A stretch of DNA of 64,000 bases from Solibacteraceae bacterium (GCA_026984795.1 JALSRK010000026.1:1-64000); one strand, 5' to 3'; positions 8,675 through 19,100 are shown, numbered from the stretch's first letter. Made by a program: numbers and translations. Notes: generated by a model from the sequence alone, not told the origin.

Positions 8675-10533
8675 CACTTCTCCTGGAGCGTGTAGACCCG
8701 GTTCAACAGGTAGACCTTGCCGTAGGTGTTCATCCCGTAGACGCGAAGGTTCATGTTGGCCGGCAGGCGGCGGACGAGGCGGCGCGGCACCCGGAATTCG
8801 CCTTCTTTGCCGGTGGCCAGCACCTGGTAGCCGGTACCGGCGCCGGCCACTTCGCCGGTCCACAGGAAGAGCATGCGGCTGGTGGCGCGGGTCTCGCGGG
8901 TGAGCCTCAGCGAGAAGCGTACCGGGGTGTCGATCGGGAGGGTCTCGCCGGGCGGCTCGGCGATCTCGTAGGGGCAGCGCTTGGGGTCGAGCTCGACCTC
9001 CTGCATCAGCACCGGCCGGGACTCGAAGTAGTACCGCTTCGCCATCGAGGCCTTCTTGCCGTCGCGGGAAAGGTGTAGCACCCAGTCGTGGTCGAGGGTG
9101 GGCGGCCGGCCGCTGAAGCGCTCGCCCTTGTACTTCTTCTTCTTGGGCCGGACGAACTCGCCGGTGATGGGGTTGAACCAGTAGATCTGATACTCGCGCT
9201 TTTCGGTGACGAGCTCGACGGGGCCGGGCTTCTCCAGGTAGACGATGTACTCGATGCCGGGCAAGGCCAGGGCCCGGCCGCCGTCCACGTCGTAGTAAGG
9301 CTCGAGCTCCCAGTGGCGGGTGCGCGAGAAGAAGTCGTACCAGTGCGTCATCTGCTGGGCGCCGGGGGCGTCCAGATACTCGGCGCTGATCTCGATGCCG
9401 CGGCCGCCGTAGGTGCCGGTATTGCCGTAGGTGGGATACATCCCGCTCATGGTGGCGATCCAGAGCCGCTTGCGGAAGGTGTCCGTATCGACGTGGTGGC
9501 GGTGGGTGGCGCCCGCGCCGGAGTTCTCATAGGCGAATTCGGCGTTCACCTGGGGGGCGGCGTAGAGCTGGTGCTCGATGGCCTCGAGCGCCTCGTCGGA
9601 GGTCTGGTAGACGATGTAGTCCATCCAGCCGTCGTCGAGCAGCGGGGCGGCGGTGGAGGTAGTGTGGGTCGAGCGCGGGTGCCCGTAAGGATCGAGCTTC
9701 TTCAGCAGGCCGCCCAGCTCCTTCATCAGGTCCCGGCCGTCCTTGTACTCCTCGAACTCCTGCACGAGCTGCCAGGTGACGTTCATCGGCGCATAGCGCG
9801 CCACCACATAACGGATGTAGCGCTGCCGCTGGCGCCAGCTCGGGAAGAAGTCGGCCAGGTGGTTGCGGTCGCCGCCGAGGATGAGGTCGGCGGTGATGCC
9901 CTTGCTGTTCATATAAAGGATGCGGCGGTCCAGCTCCTGAAAGTAGGCGACGTTGGGGGTGTCGGGATCCAGGTAGACCTTCTCGCCGCCGGGGAAGTTG
10001 CCGAAGACGAGACCCCGGATGTGGTTGAACTTCTGCTCGGCGCGGCGGTCCACGATCTGTTCGAAGAGTTCCCGGCCGATGAAGGCGAACCGGTAACAAG
10101 TGTCGCCCATCCAGAGGTGGGGGATGGGACGGCGGCCCCTCTCGGTGTACGAGAAGTGGTGGACGTTGGCGGCGCGGACGAAGCCTTTCGAGTCGGACTC
10201 GACGGCGGTGAAGTGGCCGATCATGCCGTTCCAGCGGGAGATGTTGCTGGTGACGCGGTAGTCCCAGCGGCCCGCCTCCATCGGAGCGAAGCGGATCACC
10301 AGACGCCGCCCGCCGTCCCAGAAGCCGGGCATCAGGAAGGTCCGGGCCTCGGGCGAGCGGAATTCGGCATGGATCTGGACGGAGAGGTAGGGGTTGGGGT
10401 GGGCTTGGGCCTCCTGGTCGCTCAACTCGAAGACGATTTCGCAAATCGAGTAGGTCGGCGTCTCCGGACAAGCGGGCTGGGCCGAAAGAAGCGCAGAAAA
10501 CAATACACCGGCAGCCGCGATGCGGTATATCAT
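8674..10533 (-). CDS. Secreted DUF5060/DUF4038 glycosidase-like protein
   Basis: A 619-residue exported protein with a Sec signal (about residues 1-18). Residues ~25-115 form a DUF5060 beta-sandwich (YSICEIVFELS, then PGFWDGG and GRWDYRVTSN). Residues ~130-420 are a DUF4038-type TIM barrel, the family of putative apiosidases and related glycoside hydrolases, with HLWMGDTCYRFAF at its start, VTWQLVQEFEEY and NAEFAYENSG as likely acid-bearing strands. The last ~150 residues are beta-rich, like the collagen-binding-like C-terminal domain of the family. It probably hydrolyses a plant or microbial glycan outside the cytoplasm; the bond is unknown. It heads the tsaB/ABC cluster and is divergent, across only 32 bp, from a Gfo/Idh/MocA oxidoreductase. 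Confidence 0.75.
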   Translation of the reverse strand: MIYRIAAAGVLFSALLSAQPACPETPTYSICEIVFELSDQEAQAHPNPYLSVQIHAEFRSPEARTFLMPGFWDGGRRLVIRFAPMEAGRWDYRVTSNISRWNGMIGHFTAVESDSKGFVRAANVHHFSYTERGRRPIPHLWMGDTCYRFAFIGRELFEQIVDRRAEQKFNHIRGLVFGNFPGGEKVYLDPDTPNVAYFQELDRRILYMNSKGITADLILGGDRNHLADFFPSWRQRQRYIRYVVARYAPMNVTWQLVQEFEEYKDGRDLMKELGGLLKKLDPYGHPRSTHTTSTAAPLLDDGWMDYIVYQTSDEALEAIEHQLYAAPQVNAEFAYENSGAGATHRHHVDTDTFRKRLWIATMSGMYPTYGNTGTYGGRGIEISAEYLDAPGAQQMTHWYDFFSRTRHWELEPYYDVDGGRALALPGIEYIVYLEKPGPVELVTEKREYQIYWFNPITGEFVRPKKKKYKGERFSGRPPTLDHDWVLHLSRDGKKASMAKRYYFESRPVLMQEVELDPKRCPYEIAEPPGETLPIDTPVRFSLRLTRETRATSRMLFLWTGEVAGAGTGYQVLATGKEGEFRVPRRLVRRLPANMNLRVYGMNTYGKVYLLNRVYTLQEK

Positions 10534-10565
10534 CGTTCCTAGTTTACGCAGGAAGGGAGGGCGCC

Positions 10566-11957
10566 ATGAACGGAGCCAGCCGGCGGCAATTCTTGAAAGC
10601 AGGGGCGGCGCTGGGAGCCCCGGCGCTGGCAGCGAGCCGAAGGAGCGCGAACGACCGGATCCGCGTGGCGGTGGTCGGTTTGCGGGGCCGCGGCCGGTCG
10701 CACATCCGGGCCTTCCACGACCTCAGCGGCGAGAACGTGGAGCTGGTGACGCTGTGCGACTGCGACGAGAACGTGCTCGGCCAGCGGGTGGCCGATTACG
10801 AGAAGCTTTCCGGCAAGCGAGTGAAGACGGCCCACGACATGCGGGAGGTCTTCGACGACAAGACGATCGACGCCGTCGGGTTCGCCACGCCGAACCACTG
10901 GCACGCGCTGGGCACGATCTGGGCGTGCCAGGCGGGCAAGGACGTCTACGTAGAGAAGCCGGCCTCGCACAACATCTACGAAGGCCGCAAGGTGGTGGAG
11001 GCGGCGCGCAAGTACAAACGCATCGTGCAGCACGGCACCCAGAACCGCTCCAGCCCGAACATCGTCGAGGCGATCGAGCAGCTCAAGAAGGGGGTGATCG
11101 GCCGCGTCTACATGGCCCGGGGCATCGCCTACAAGAAGCGCCGGGGCTTCCAGCAGATCCGGGAAGCCCCCGTGCCGAAGGGGCTGGACTGGGACATGTG
11201 GCAGGGGCCCGCCCCGTACCGGCCTTACGCGCGGGAGCGGCACCGTGGCTGGCATCTGCTGTTCGACTACGGCAACGGCGACATCGGCAACCAGGGCGTC
11301 CACGAGCTGGACATCATCCGCTGGGGACTGGGCCTCGACGAGCACCCGGCGAAGATCGCCTCGATGGGCGGCGTCTGGGTGGACCGGGGCGCACAGCAGT
11401 ATCCGCAAATCCAGGCGGTGATGTATGAGTGGACGGGCCGGGACGTGCTGGTGACCTTCGAGACGCGCTCCGGCTACACGAACCCGGAAGCCGGCATGGG
11501 CAAGGAGTACATCTTCCTGGACAAGCGCAACGCCGTGGGGGTGATCTTCCTCGGCACCGACGGCTACATGATCCTGCCGGACTATTCGAGCTATTACACG
11601 TTCCTCGGCAAGAGGGCCGAGCCGGGCCCGAAGGCGGAAGCGGGAGGGATGGTGCGCCAGCTCGCAGTGCCGCGGACGATGGGGCCGTCGGCGGTGGGCG
11701 AAGGCAACATCGCCAACCTGCCGCACTTCCGCAGCTTCATCAAGGCGGTGCGGAGCCGGAAGGAATCGGACCTCAGGGCGGGCCCCGAGGATCTGCACTA
11801 CTCCTCGGCGCTGCCGCACCTGGCCAATATCGCCTGGCGGACGGGACGCATGATCCACTTCGATCCCAAGGCCGAGAAGTGCATCGGCGACGAGGAGGCG
11901 AACCGGCTGCTGACGCGGGACTACCGCGCCCCGTACGTGGTGCCGGAGAAGGTCTGA
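10566..11957 (+). CDS. Tat-signal Gfo/Idh/MocA family oxidoreductase
   Basis: A 463-residue NAD(P)-dependent oxidoreductase of the Gfo/Idh/MocA family. It begins with a twin-arginine signal (ASRRQFLKAGAALG, about residues 4-17), then a Rossmann fold opening RIRVAVVGLRGRGRSHIRAF (about 30-49), the family's EKPASHNIYEGR motif after the fold, and the long C-terminal alpha/beta domain with DIGNQGVHELDIIRWGLG, typical of the acidobacterial and planctomycete exported group. These enzymes oxidise or epimerise sugars, or act on glycosides through tightly bound NAD. The ATG has a strong AGGAAGGGAGG upstream. The divergent glycosidase-like gene suggests a shared carbohydrate substrate; that is inference. 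Confidence 0.88.
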   Translation: MNGASRRQFLKAGAALGAPALAASRRSANDRIRVAVVGLRGRGRSHIRAFHDLSGENVELVTLCDCDENVLGQRVADYEKLSGKRVKTAHDMREVFDDKTIDAVGFATPNHWHALGTIWACQAGKDVYVEKPASHNIYEGRKVVEAARKYKRIVQHGTQNRSSPNIVEAIEQLKKGVIGRVYMARGIAYKKRRGFQQIREAPVPKGLDWDMWQGPAPYRPYARERHRGWHLLFDYGNGDIGNQGVHELDIIRWGLGLDEHPAKIASMGGVWVDRGAQQYPQIQAVMYEWTGRDVLVTFETRSGYTNPEAGMGKEYIFLDKRNAVGVIFLGTDGYMILPDYSSYYTFLGKRAEPGPKAEAGGMVRQLAVPRTMGPSAVGEGNIANLPHFRSFIKAVRSRKESDLRAGPEDLHYSSALPHLANIAWRTGRMIHFDPKAEKCIGDEEANRLLTRDYRAPYVVPEKV

Positions 11958-11958
11958 A

Positions 11959-11999
11959 GCGGGCCGCCTTCCCTAGCGCGCCGGCGGCCGGCGGCCCGC
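11959..11999. terminator. Bidirectional hairpin between convergent genes
   Basis: A perfect 10-bp stem GCGGGCCGCC / GGCGGCCCGC (11959-11968 with 11990-11999) with a 21-nt loop lies between the oxidoreductase stop and the convergent hydrolase stop at 12007. There is no clear T-run on either strand, so termination strength is uncertain. Confidence 0.45.
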
Positions 12000-12006
12000 G
12001 GATTCC

Positions 12007-12699
12007 CTACCACTGAACGGGCTTGCCGATCTCCAGCGGCCAGACTTCGGTGTCGAGGTCCTTGATCAGCCCGGCCAGCTCCTCGGGCTTGCCGGTGAGC
12101 GGCGGGAAGGTGCCGAAGTGCATGGGAACCACCTTGTTCGCCTTGAGCAGGCGGCAGGCGACGGCGGCCTCGCGGGGGCTCATGGTGAAGAGGTCGCCGA
12201 TGGGCAGGAAGGCCAGCTCGGGCGCGTACATTTCCGCGATGAGGCCCATGTCGGTGAAGACGTTGGTGTCGCCGGCGAAGTAGGCGCGGCGGCCGTCGGG
12301 GAAGGTGATGACGAAGCCCGCGGCCTCGCCGCCGTAGACGATCTTGCCCTCGTCGAGGATGCCGCAACTGTGGACCGCCTCGGTCATCGTCACGGTGACC
12401 GGGCCGACCTTCTGCGAGCCGCCCTTGTTCATCGGACAGCAGTTCTCGACGCCCTTCGAGCCGAGCCACTCGCAGATCTCGTAGATGGCCGCGATCGGAG
12501 GTTTGAACTGCTTGGCCAGGGGCACGACGCTGTGGATGTGGTCGAAGTGCCCGTGAGTGACGAGGATCGCGTCGATCCTGTCGAATTGGTGATCTTTCGG
12601 GTAGGTAGGGCCGTCGGTCCAGGGATCGCAAAGCACGACTTCACCGCTATCGAGCTTGAATTGGAACGTTCCGTGTCCGAGCCAGGTGATTTCGACCAT
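12007..12699 (-). CDS. UPF0173-type metal-dependent hydrolase (MBL fold)
   Basis: A 230-residue metallo-beta-lactamase-fold protein of the UPF0173 (YtkL-like) group. The start at 12699 gives the family's MVEITWLGHGTFQF; a GGAGG lies upstream in the leader. The metal-binding signature is THGHFDHIHS (about residues 53-62), with further ligand histidines in EAVHSCG and in VPMHFGTFPP, and the aspartate in YFAGDTNVF. The biochemical substrate of this group is not established. It follows miaA on the same strand with a 62-bp gap, so the two may be co-transcribed. Identification of the fold is confident, the function open. Confidence 0.88.
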   Translation of the reverse strand: MVEITWLGHGTFQFKLDSGEVVLCDPWTDGPTYPKDHQFDRIDAILVTHGHFDHIHSVVPLAKQFKPPIAAIYEICEWLGSKGVENCCPMNKGGSQKVGPVTVTMTEAVHSCGILDEGKIVYGGEAAGFVITFPDGRRAYFAGDTNVFTDMGLIAEMYAPELAFLPIGDLFTMSPREAAVACRLLKANKVVPMHFGTFPPLTGKPEELAGLIKDLDTEVWPLEIGKPVQW

Positions 12700-12761
12700 G
12701 ATCTGTTGCCTCCACCAACGATGATAGTGCACCGCGGGCGCGGGACAGCGGAGGAACGGGG

Positions 12762-13751
12762 TCAGCGGGCGGCGCCGCGCGGCGCGAATCCCGGAAAGCG
12801 CTCGAGGAACCGGGAGACGAGGCTGAGAATCCGCTCTTGCGTCTTGCGCTCATCGCCGAAGCCGGGAACCCAGACGGCGTCCTTCTCGCGGCGGAACCAG
12901 GTCCACTGGCGCTTGGCGTAGCGGCGGGTCTCTTGCTGGGTCGAGGCGATGGCCTCCTCCAAAGTGATCTCGCCGCGGAGGCAGGCCAGCGCCTGCTGGT
13001 AGCCGATGGCCTCGAGGGCCTTGGACTCCGGGGGGAATCCCCGGGCGAGGACGGCGCGGACCTCGTCGAGGAGGCCGGAGCGGAACATCTGCTCGGCGCG
13101 CCGCTCGATGCGGCGGTAGAGTTCCTCGCGGGGCGGATCGAGGACGATCTTCAGCGTTTCGAAGCCCTCGAGCGGGTCGCGGCCCCGGCGGAACTGCTCG
13201 GAGATAGGGGCGCGCCCGAGGAGGCAAGCTTCCACCGCGCGGATGAGCTTGTTGCGGTCCCGGGGGTGGATGCGGGCGGCGGTGGGGGGATCGAAGCGGC
13301 GCAGGAAGCGGTGCAGCAGGCCGGGGCGGCGGATTTCGGCCTCGAGAAGGCGGCGGCGGAGCCGGTCGTCGCGCGGGGGGCCGGGAAAGAGGCCGTCGAG
13401 CAGCGCGCGGAGGTAGAATCCGGTGCCGCCGGCGACGATGGGCAACCGGCCCGAGCGGGCGATGGAGCGGACGACGGGCCGCGCGCGCCGGGCGTATTCG
13501 CCGGCGTTGAAGAGCTGGTCCGGGTTCAGAAGATCGAGAAAGTGGTGCGGGACGCCGCAGCGTTCTTGCGGGCCGAGCTTGGCGGTGCCGATGTCGAGGT
13601 ACCGGTACAATTGCAGCGAGTCGCAGTTGACGATCTCGGCCGGCCAGCGGCGGGCCACGGCGAGGGCGGCTTCGCTCTTGCCGGAGCCGGTGGGGCCGAG
13701 GATCGCCACCAAAGGAGCCAGGTGGCCTCGATCCGATTGATTCTGCGCCAC
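12762..13751 (-). CDS. miaA: tRNA dimethylallyltransferase MiaA
   Basis: A 329-residue MiaA, which transfers dimethylallyl from DMAPP to A37 of UNN-decoding tRNAs. The P-loop LGPTGSGKSEAALAVA (about residues 19-34), the NCDSLQLYRYLDIGTAK motif (about 43-59), GVPHHFLDLL and the AGGTGFYLRALLDGL stretch are all present and in order, and the C-terminal QTRRYAKRQWTWFR motif is intact. The start is a GTG, as no upstream ATG is available. Length is usual for the family. Its partner MiaB is not in the window. Upstream lies a ~220-bp divergent region shared with the TPR gene at 13969. Confidence 0.95.
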   Translation of the reverse strand: MAQNQSDRGHLAPLVAILGPTGSGKSEAALAVARRWPAEIVNCDSLQLYRYLDIGTAKLGPQERCGVPHHFLDLLNPDQLFNAGEYARRARPVVRSIARSGRLPIVAGGTGFYLRALLDGLFPGPPRDDRLRRRLLEAEIRRPGLLHRFLRRFDPPTAARIHPRDRNKLIRAVEACLLGRAPISEQFRRGRDPLEGFETLKIVLDPPREELYRRIERRAEQMFRSGLLDEVRAVLARGFPPESKALEAIGYQQALACLRGEITLEEAIASTQQETRRYAKRQWTWFRREKDAVWVPGFGDERKTQERILSLVSRFLERFPGFAPRGAAR

Positions 13752-13895
13752 TTCGATTCCAGTCTAAGATACCGGCGCGGGCGGCCCCCGGACGAGGAGC
13801 AGAAGTTGCCCGCCAAACGGCTGTATCGGGATCGTGGCCAGCGTGCATCTAATTGAACAGCCGTGGGAATCGGCGGGCGAGAGACCGATCGGCGG

Positions 13896-13901
13896 TATAC
13901 T
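13896..13901 (+). promoter_or_regulatory. Candidate -10 element for the TPR gene
   Basis: TATACT at 13896-13901, 67 bases upstream of the ATG at 13969, in the divergent region between miaA and the TPR gene. No convincing -35 is visible, so this is tentative. Confidence 0.3.
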
Positions 13902-13968
13902 GTTTGAAGAAAGGATTCCACTCTTCCCACGGGCCTTGTGCGGATGAAGCTGGAACCAGGTCAACACG

Positions 13969-16026
13969 ATGAGTAGAAACCACTTGCTCGCTTGCTTCTT
14001 GATAGCGGGTTTGCTGGCCGGCGGGGCGACGGGAGCTGGGAGCTCAGAGAGTTCGGCCAAGGAATCGGTACCGGACCGCGCCTCCGCTTATTATCATTAC
14101 TCGCTCGGCCACCTTTACGCGGAGCTCTCCGGCGCCTACGGCCACCGGGGGGAATTCGTAGACAAGGCGATCGAGAACTTCCGCAAGGCGATGGAGGAAG
14201 ATCCAAGTGCGGCGTTCCTCAGCGAGGAACTCGCCGAACTCTACTTCCATTCCGGCAGGCTGCGTGATGCTGTGGAAGATGCCGAGGCCGCGCTGAAAAA
14301 GAACCCGAACAATCTAGCGGCGCGGCGGATTCTGGCGAGGATTTACACCCGGCTGATCGGCGATACGCGGACGCAGCGGGTGAGCCAGGAGATGCTCGAC
14401 AAGTCGATCGAGCAGTACGAGAAGATCACGGAGCTCCAGCCCCAGGATGTTCAGGCGTGGCTGATGTTGGGGCGGCTGCAGAAGATCAATCACGACTCGC
14501 TCTCGGCTGAGGCGGCTTACAAGAAGGTCCTGGAACTGGATCCGGACAACGAGGATGCGCTGATCCAGTTGGGGCTGGTCTATTCCGATCTGGGCGACCG
14601 GCCGCGGGCGGTGGAGATCTTTCAAAGGGCCGTCAAGAAAGATCCCTCGGCAAGGACCCTGAGCTACCTTGCGGCCACCTATGAGGAGATGAACCGGTTC
14701 GACCTCGCCGCCCAGGCGTACCAGAAGGCCATGGAAGCGGCCCCGGAGAATATCGAACTGAAACGGGCGTACGCGTCGAGCCTGCTCCGGGCGAACAAGA
14801 TCGAAGAGGCGCGCAAGGTTTTCGAGGAGGTGGCCGCCGCCGATCCGAAAGACTATCAGGCGCATCTGCGGCTGGCGCAGATCTACCGGCAGCGGGGAAA
14901 ACTGGAGCAGGCGAGAAAAGCTCTCGATGCGGCTCTGGAGGCGGCCCCGGGCAACCTGGAGGTGCTCTACACGAACGTGGGGCTGCTCGAGGCCGAGGGC
15001 AAGGTGGACGAGGCGATCCAGGCGCTGAAGGAGATCCTCGATTCCACCGAACGCCTCACCTACAGCAAAGGGGAGAAGTCCAACCGGGCGATCTTCCTCG
15101 AGAGGCTGGGGCTCATGTACCGTCTGGCGGGCCGCTACGAGGATGCGGTGGCGACGTTCCACAAGCTCGAGAAGCTCGACCCGGACACCGCGCCGCGCAT
15201 GGCGGCCCAGATCGCCGATACTTACCGGCAAAGCAAGGAGTTCGACAAGGCGTTCGAGGTAATCGAGGCCGCCCGCAAGAAATACCCGGACAACGACCTG
15301 GTCGGCGTCCTGTACGCCACTGTGCTCGCCGACCTGGGACGGACCGACGAGGCGGTGAAGGCGATCCGGAAGGTGACCAAGGGGAAGAACGACCGGGACA
15401 GCCTGCTGACGAAAGCCCAGATCTACGAGAAGGTCAAGCGTTACGATCTGCTGTCGGACGTTCTCGACAAAGCGCTCAAGCTCTCCAAGACCGACCAGGA
15501 GCGAGCCGACGTGCTTTTCCTGCAAGGGGCGATGTACGAGCGCCAGAAACGGGTTCAGGAAGCCGAGGCGGCCTTCCGGGAGGTGCTCCGGCTCACTCCT
15601 GACAACGCCTCGGCGATGAACTACCTCGGCTACATGTTCGCCGATCAAAACATCAAGCTGGACGAGGCGCACAAACTGATCAGCAAGGCGCTCGAGTACG
15701 AACCGAACAACGGGGCCTTTTTGGACAGCATGGGCTGGGTCTACTATCGGATGAACCGGCTCGAAGAGGCGGAAAAGTATCTGCAGCAAGCGGTGGAGAA
15801 GGTTTCGAGCGATCCCGTGGTCCATGATCACCTGGGCGACGTCTACTTCAAGCTTGGGAAACTCAGGGAGGCGGTCGCACAGTGGAAGCTCTCGCTCCAA
15901 GAGTGGGAGCACAGTTCGGCCACCGAACAGGACCCCACGCAAGCGGCCCAGGTGCAGAAGAAGCTCGAGCGGGCGGAGATCCGGCTGGCCAAGGAGGCGC
16001 TGCAGGCGAAGCCGAAACAGCCCTGA
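13969..16026 (+). CDS. Secreted tetratricopeptide repeat protein
   Basis: A 685-residue protein with an N-terminal signal or anchor (LLACFLIAGLLAGG, about residues 6-19) followed by an almost unbroken array of TPR units from about residue 40 to 660. Clear repeats include AIENFRKAMEEDPSAAFLSE, EAAYKKVLELDPDNEDALIQ and EAAFREVLRLTPDNASAMNY. The final region ends in a charged, Lys/Ala-rich tail. Such proteins act as scaffolds for other exported or envelope proteins; no partner can be named. It is flanked by miaA (divergent) and the fucokinase gene (convergent), so it is probably monocistronic. Related proteins are widespread in Acidobacteria as TPR proteins of unknown role. Confidence 0.85.
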   Translation: MSRNHLLACFLIAGLLAGGATGAGSSESSAKESVPDRASAYYHYSLGHLYAELSGAYGHRGEFVDKAIENFRKAMEEDPSAAFLSEELAELYFHSGRLRDAVEDAEAALKKNPNNLAARRILARIYTRLIGDTRTQRVSQEMLDKSIEQYEKITELQPQDVQAWLMLGRLQKINHDSLSAEAAYKKVLELDPDNEDALIQLGLVYSDLGDRPRAVEIFQRAVKKDPSARTLSYLAATYEEMNRFDLAAQAYQKAMEAAPENIELKRAYASSLLRANKIEEARKVFEEVAAADPKDYQAHLRLAQIYRQRGKLEQARKALDAALEAAPGNLEVLYTNVGLLEAEGKVDEAIQALKEILDSTERLTYSKGEKSNRAIFLERLGLMYRLAGRYEDAVATFHKLEKLDPDTAPRMAAQIADTYRQSKEFDKAFEVIEAARKKYPDNDLVGVLYATVLADLGRTDEAVKAIRKVTKGKNDRDSLLTKAQIYEKVKRYDLLSDVLDKALKLSKTDQERADVLFLQGAMYERQKRVQEAEAAFREVLRLTPDNASAMNYLGYMFADQNIKLDEAHKLISKALEYEPNNGAFLDSMGWVYYRMNRLEEAEKYLQQAVEKVSSDPVVHDHLGDVYFKLGKLREAVAQWKLSLQEWEHSSATEQDPTQAAQVQKKLERAEIRLAKEALQAKPKQP

Positions 16027-16100
16027 GGCGACGCCGGCTTCGCCGCGGGCAGCACATAGCAGAAAAGGCTCCTCGGTTTTCGGCGGAGCGCGATATCCGG

Positions 16101-19100
16101 CTACCCCGTTTCCACTGCTAACCCGGTCTGGGAGATAGAGTAATCGTGAAGCCGTCCGGGGAATTGCTTGTCCGGGGAAGAGAGCAGTTTCCGCAATCGC
16201 CCGGCGGCTTCCGGGCCCCTGGCCATCATCATCAAGAATCCGCCCCCGCCGGCGCCGGCGAGTTTGCATCCTGAGACGTAGGGGCGGACGGCGTCCAGAA
16301 TCGCTTCGATCGGAGCGTTCGTCGTGTGGGGATCGAGGATCTTGTTCAGTTCCCAATGGCGGCGCATCAGCTCTCCGAGGTGAGTCCAGTCGCCGTCGAG
16401 CATGGCGTAGCGCATCTCGAGGGCCAGGGTCTTGATGCTGTGGAGCACCTGGACAGCGTCGCCGCGGCGGGTCAAGTAGTTGCCGACGACCTGGGCGAGC
16501 AGATCTTTGGCAACCCGGCGCAGGCCCGTGTAATAGAGGACGAAGCGCTGGTGGAACGAGCGGCGCAACTCCTCGCTCCAGTCGAGGGCTTCGACGCGCA
16601 GGCGCTGGCGCAGGCCGGGGCCGGTGGTGACGAGCTTGACGCCGGGGAAGATGCCCCCGGCCTGGTCCTGCCAGCCCCCGCCGGTGGTCATGAGCTGCTC
16701 CAGGCGCATCACCTGGTCGCTGAGATCGGCGTCGGTGAGTTCGATGCCGGCCATCACCGCGAGAGCTTTGATGAGCGCCGCGCCCAGGATGCTGCTCGTG
16801 CCGAGGCCGGAGCCTAGAGGCAGGTCTGCGGCGGTGCGGATCTCCAGGCCGCCGCCGAGCGCGGCCAGCCGTTCGGGCAGGGGAACGTCCTCGCGGGCGA
16901 TGCCCAAGAGGCGGAGGGCGGCCCGGGGAATGGCCGCCGGCAAGCCCGGTGAGAGTCGCCCGAAGATCGCAGCGTTGTCCTTCAGCTCCACCGGGGCGTC
17001 TCCGCCGCCATGGCAGCGCACCAGGGGCTCTTCGAGACGCCTCACGGCGGCCGTGACGGGGAGGCGTCCATCCAGGCAGACGGCGGCGTTGAGCACCGCC
17101 CCGCCCCAGTCGAGGCAGAACGGCGGCGTGTCGGACCAGCCGCCGCCGAAATCGACCCGCGCGGGAGCGCGAACGTGGACCTCAGAGTGACGCCAGCCCT
17201 CCGGCTCGAAAGCCGCCTCTTCCCGGGAGCCCCGATCGACCGCCCGCTGGACGCAGCCGAAGGCATCGGCCCGGGACCGCTCGCCTTCTTGCTCGAGGCC
17301 GGCCTGGGCGAAAAACAGCCCCGCCTGGAAGTGGAGGCTGGCGGCCTCGGTGGGCCTGGTGGTCTCGAGCTCCCGGGCCCGGGCGCGCAACCGCCGGCCG
17401 GCCCGCGCCAGCGCCCCGAGGCCCGGTGCGCGGGCCAGCATCGGCCGCAGGTCGGCTCCGGTTTCAGCCAGCGAAACCGCCGCAAGCTCCCAGCCCGCTT
17501 CCAGGCGCCGGGTGCGCGCCTCGGCCAGCGCAGCGGTGTCGGCGAGCCGGGCGCTCTCGGCGAGCGAGAGGCGCCGCGCCCGGCGCCAGGCGGCCGCCGA
17601 ATAGTCGGTGTCGAAACCCATCAGCCACAGGGCCGCCTTCCAGGCCTCGGCCGCCGGCCCGGCGGCGAAGAGCGCAGCGTTCCACAACGACCGCTCGGCC
17701 TCGGGCACGCCCGGCCAGACGTCTTCCGGCCGGATTCCGAGCTCGTCGAACGCTTCCCGGATGGGGCGCCCGAACCAGGTGCTGCGGCCCGATCCGACGA
17801 GTTGCTTCGGATCGTCCTCGATGCCGTAAACCCGGAACACGACACCCGCCCCGCCATCCTCGAGCCGGACCGGGATCTGGTGGACGACGGTTTCCGGCGG
17901 GATCTCGACCGGCTGCTCAATGCCCATCAGTCCGTGGGCGATGGCCCCACGCCCGGTGCGGAGCGGCACATCCAGCAGACACTCGATGGCGAGCGATTCC
18001 GGCCCGATTTCGGCGCCGGCGCGAAAGACGCTGTCCACGACGACGCCGGAGGAAACCACGCCGGGAGGCGCCGGCCCACCCAGATGGAGTTGCGCCCGGT
18101 AGAGGTCCCGGAAGCGGGACTCTTGGGTCATCAGGCGGTGGAAATGGGAGGTGGTCCCGATGTGAGTGAATTCGCCATCCACGAGCGAGCACCAGAACGG
18201 CGTGCCGCGGAGCGCTTCCGCCAACCGGGCGATGCTTGGGTGGCCGGTCGCCGCTGGCCGGTATTGGCCGGTGAGAGCCAGAGTCACGTGCTGGTAGAGG
18301 TCGATCTCCGGAGCGCCGGGGCCCAGAATGCCGGTGGTGAGCTCCCAACGCGAATCCCGCTTCACGACGCCGGCAAGCTCGGTGAGGCGCGCGGCCGTGG
18401 GGGCATCAAAACGCAGCAGCCCGATATCGAGGGCCACCTCCCCGCCGGGCAGCAGCCCGCCCGCCGCCTTCACCTCGGCGGCCGAGGGCTTCTGCAGGAA
18501 CGAGTAGACGCGGCCCTCGTCGCCGAGTACGTAGACGCCGTGCTGGGAGCCGGTCTCCACCGGCTGGCGCATGGCCACCCCGCAGACGCCGGGCCGGTCC
18601 CACTGAAGCTGGCTGGCGGGAAACGTAAGGATGACGTCGCCGGAAGCCACCAGCAGGCCGCTTTCGAGCCGCCCGGCCCAGGCGGTGGAAAGCGCCATCG
18701 TCTCGTCGAAGACGGTGCTGACTTCACCCCAAGGGGTCTTCACCGGCAGCGCGCTGAAGAGCTTGCCGGCCAGCGAGTATTCGGGGAGCCGGCGGGAATC
18801 GCCGCCGGAATGCACGACGAGGACGCGCTGCCGCCGCCACCAGCTCTCGAGCGAATCCGGCTGCTCGGCGTCCAGAAGGCGCTCAGCCAGGGCCCGCAAG
18901 GCGTTGAGGGTGGCGCCTCCGGAGCCCATCCTCCGGTCGCCGCGGTCCGGCACGACCAGGAAGAGCGCACCGCGGGGGAGCTTGCCGGCCGCCCGGCGGC
19001 GCTCGATCTCGGCCTCGTAACGCTCTGCCTGGCGTTCCGAGCTGGCAGTGACGATCACCGCCGTCCACCAGCTCTCCGGGGCGCCCTCGCCGGTGATCTG

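Noticed and set aside
5003-8695. 1230-codon open frame on the + strand
   Set aside because: It runs opposite the ABC permeases, ATPase and tsaB, whose families are certain. High GC leaves the antisense frame free of stops, and its Gly/Ala/Asp/His-rich translation matches no family.
14314-16356. 680-codon open frame on the - strand
   Set aside because: Antisense of the TPR array; repetitive Leu/Arg/His-rich sequence without any domain.
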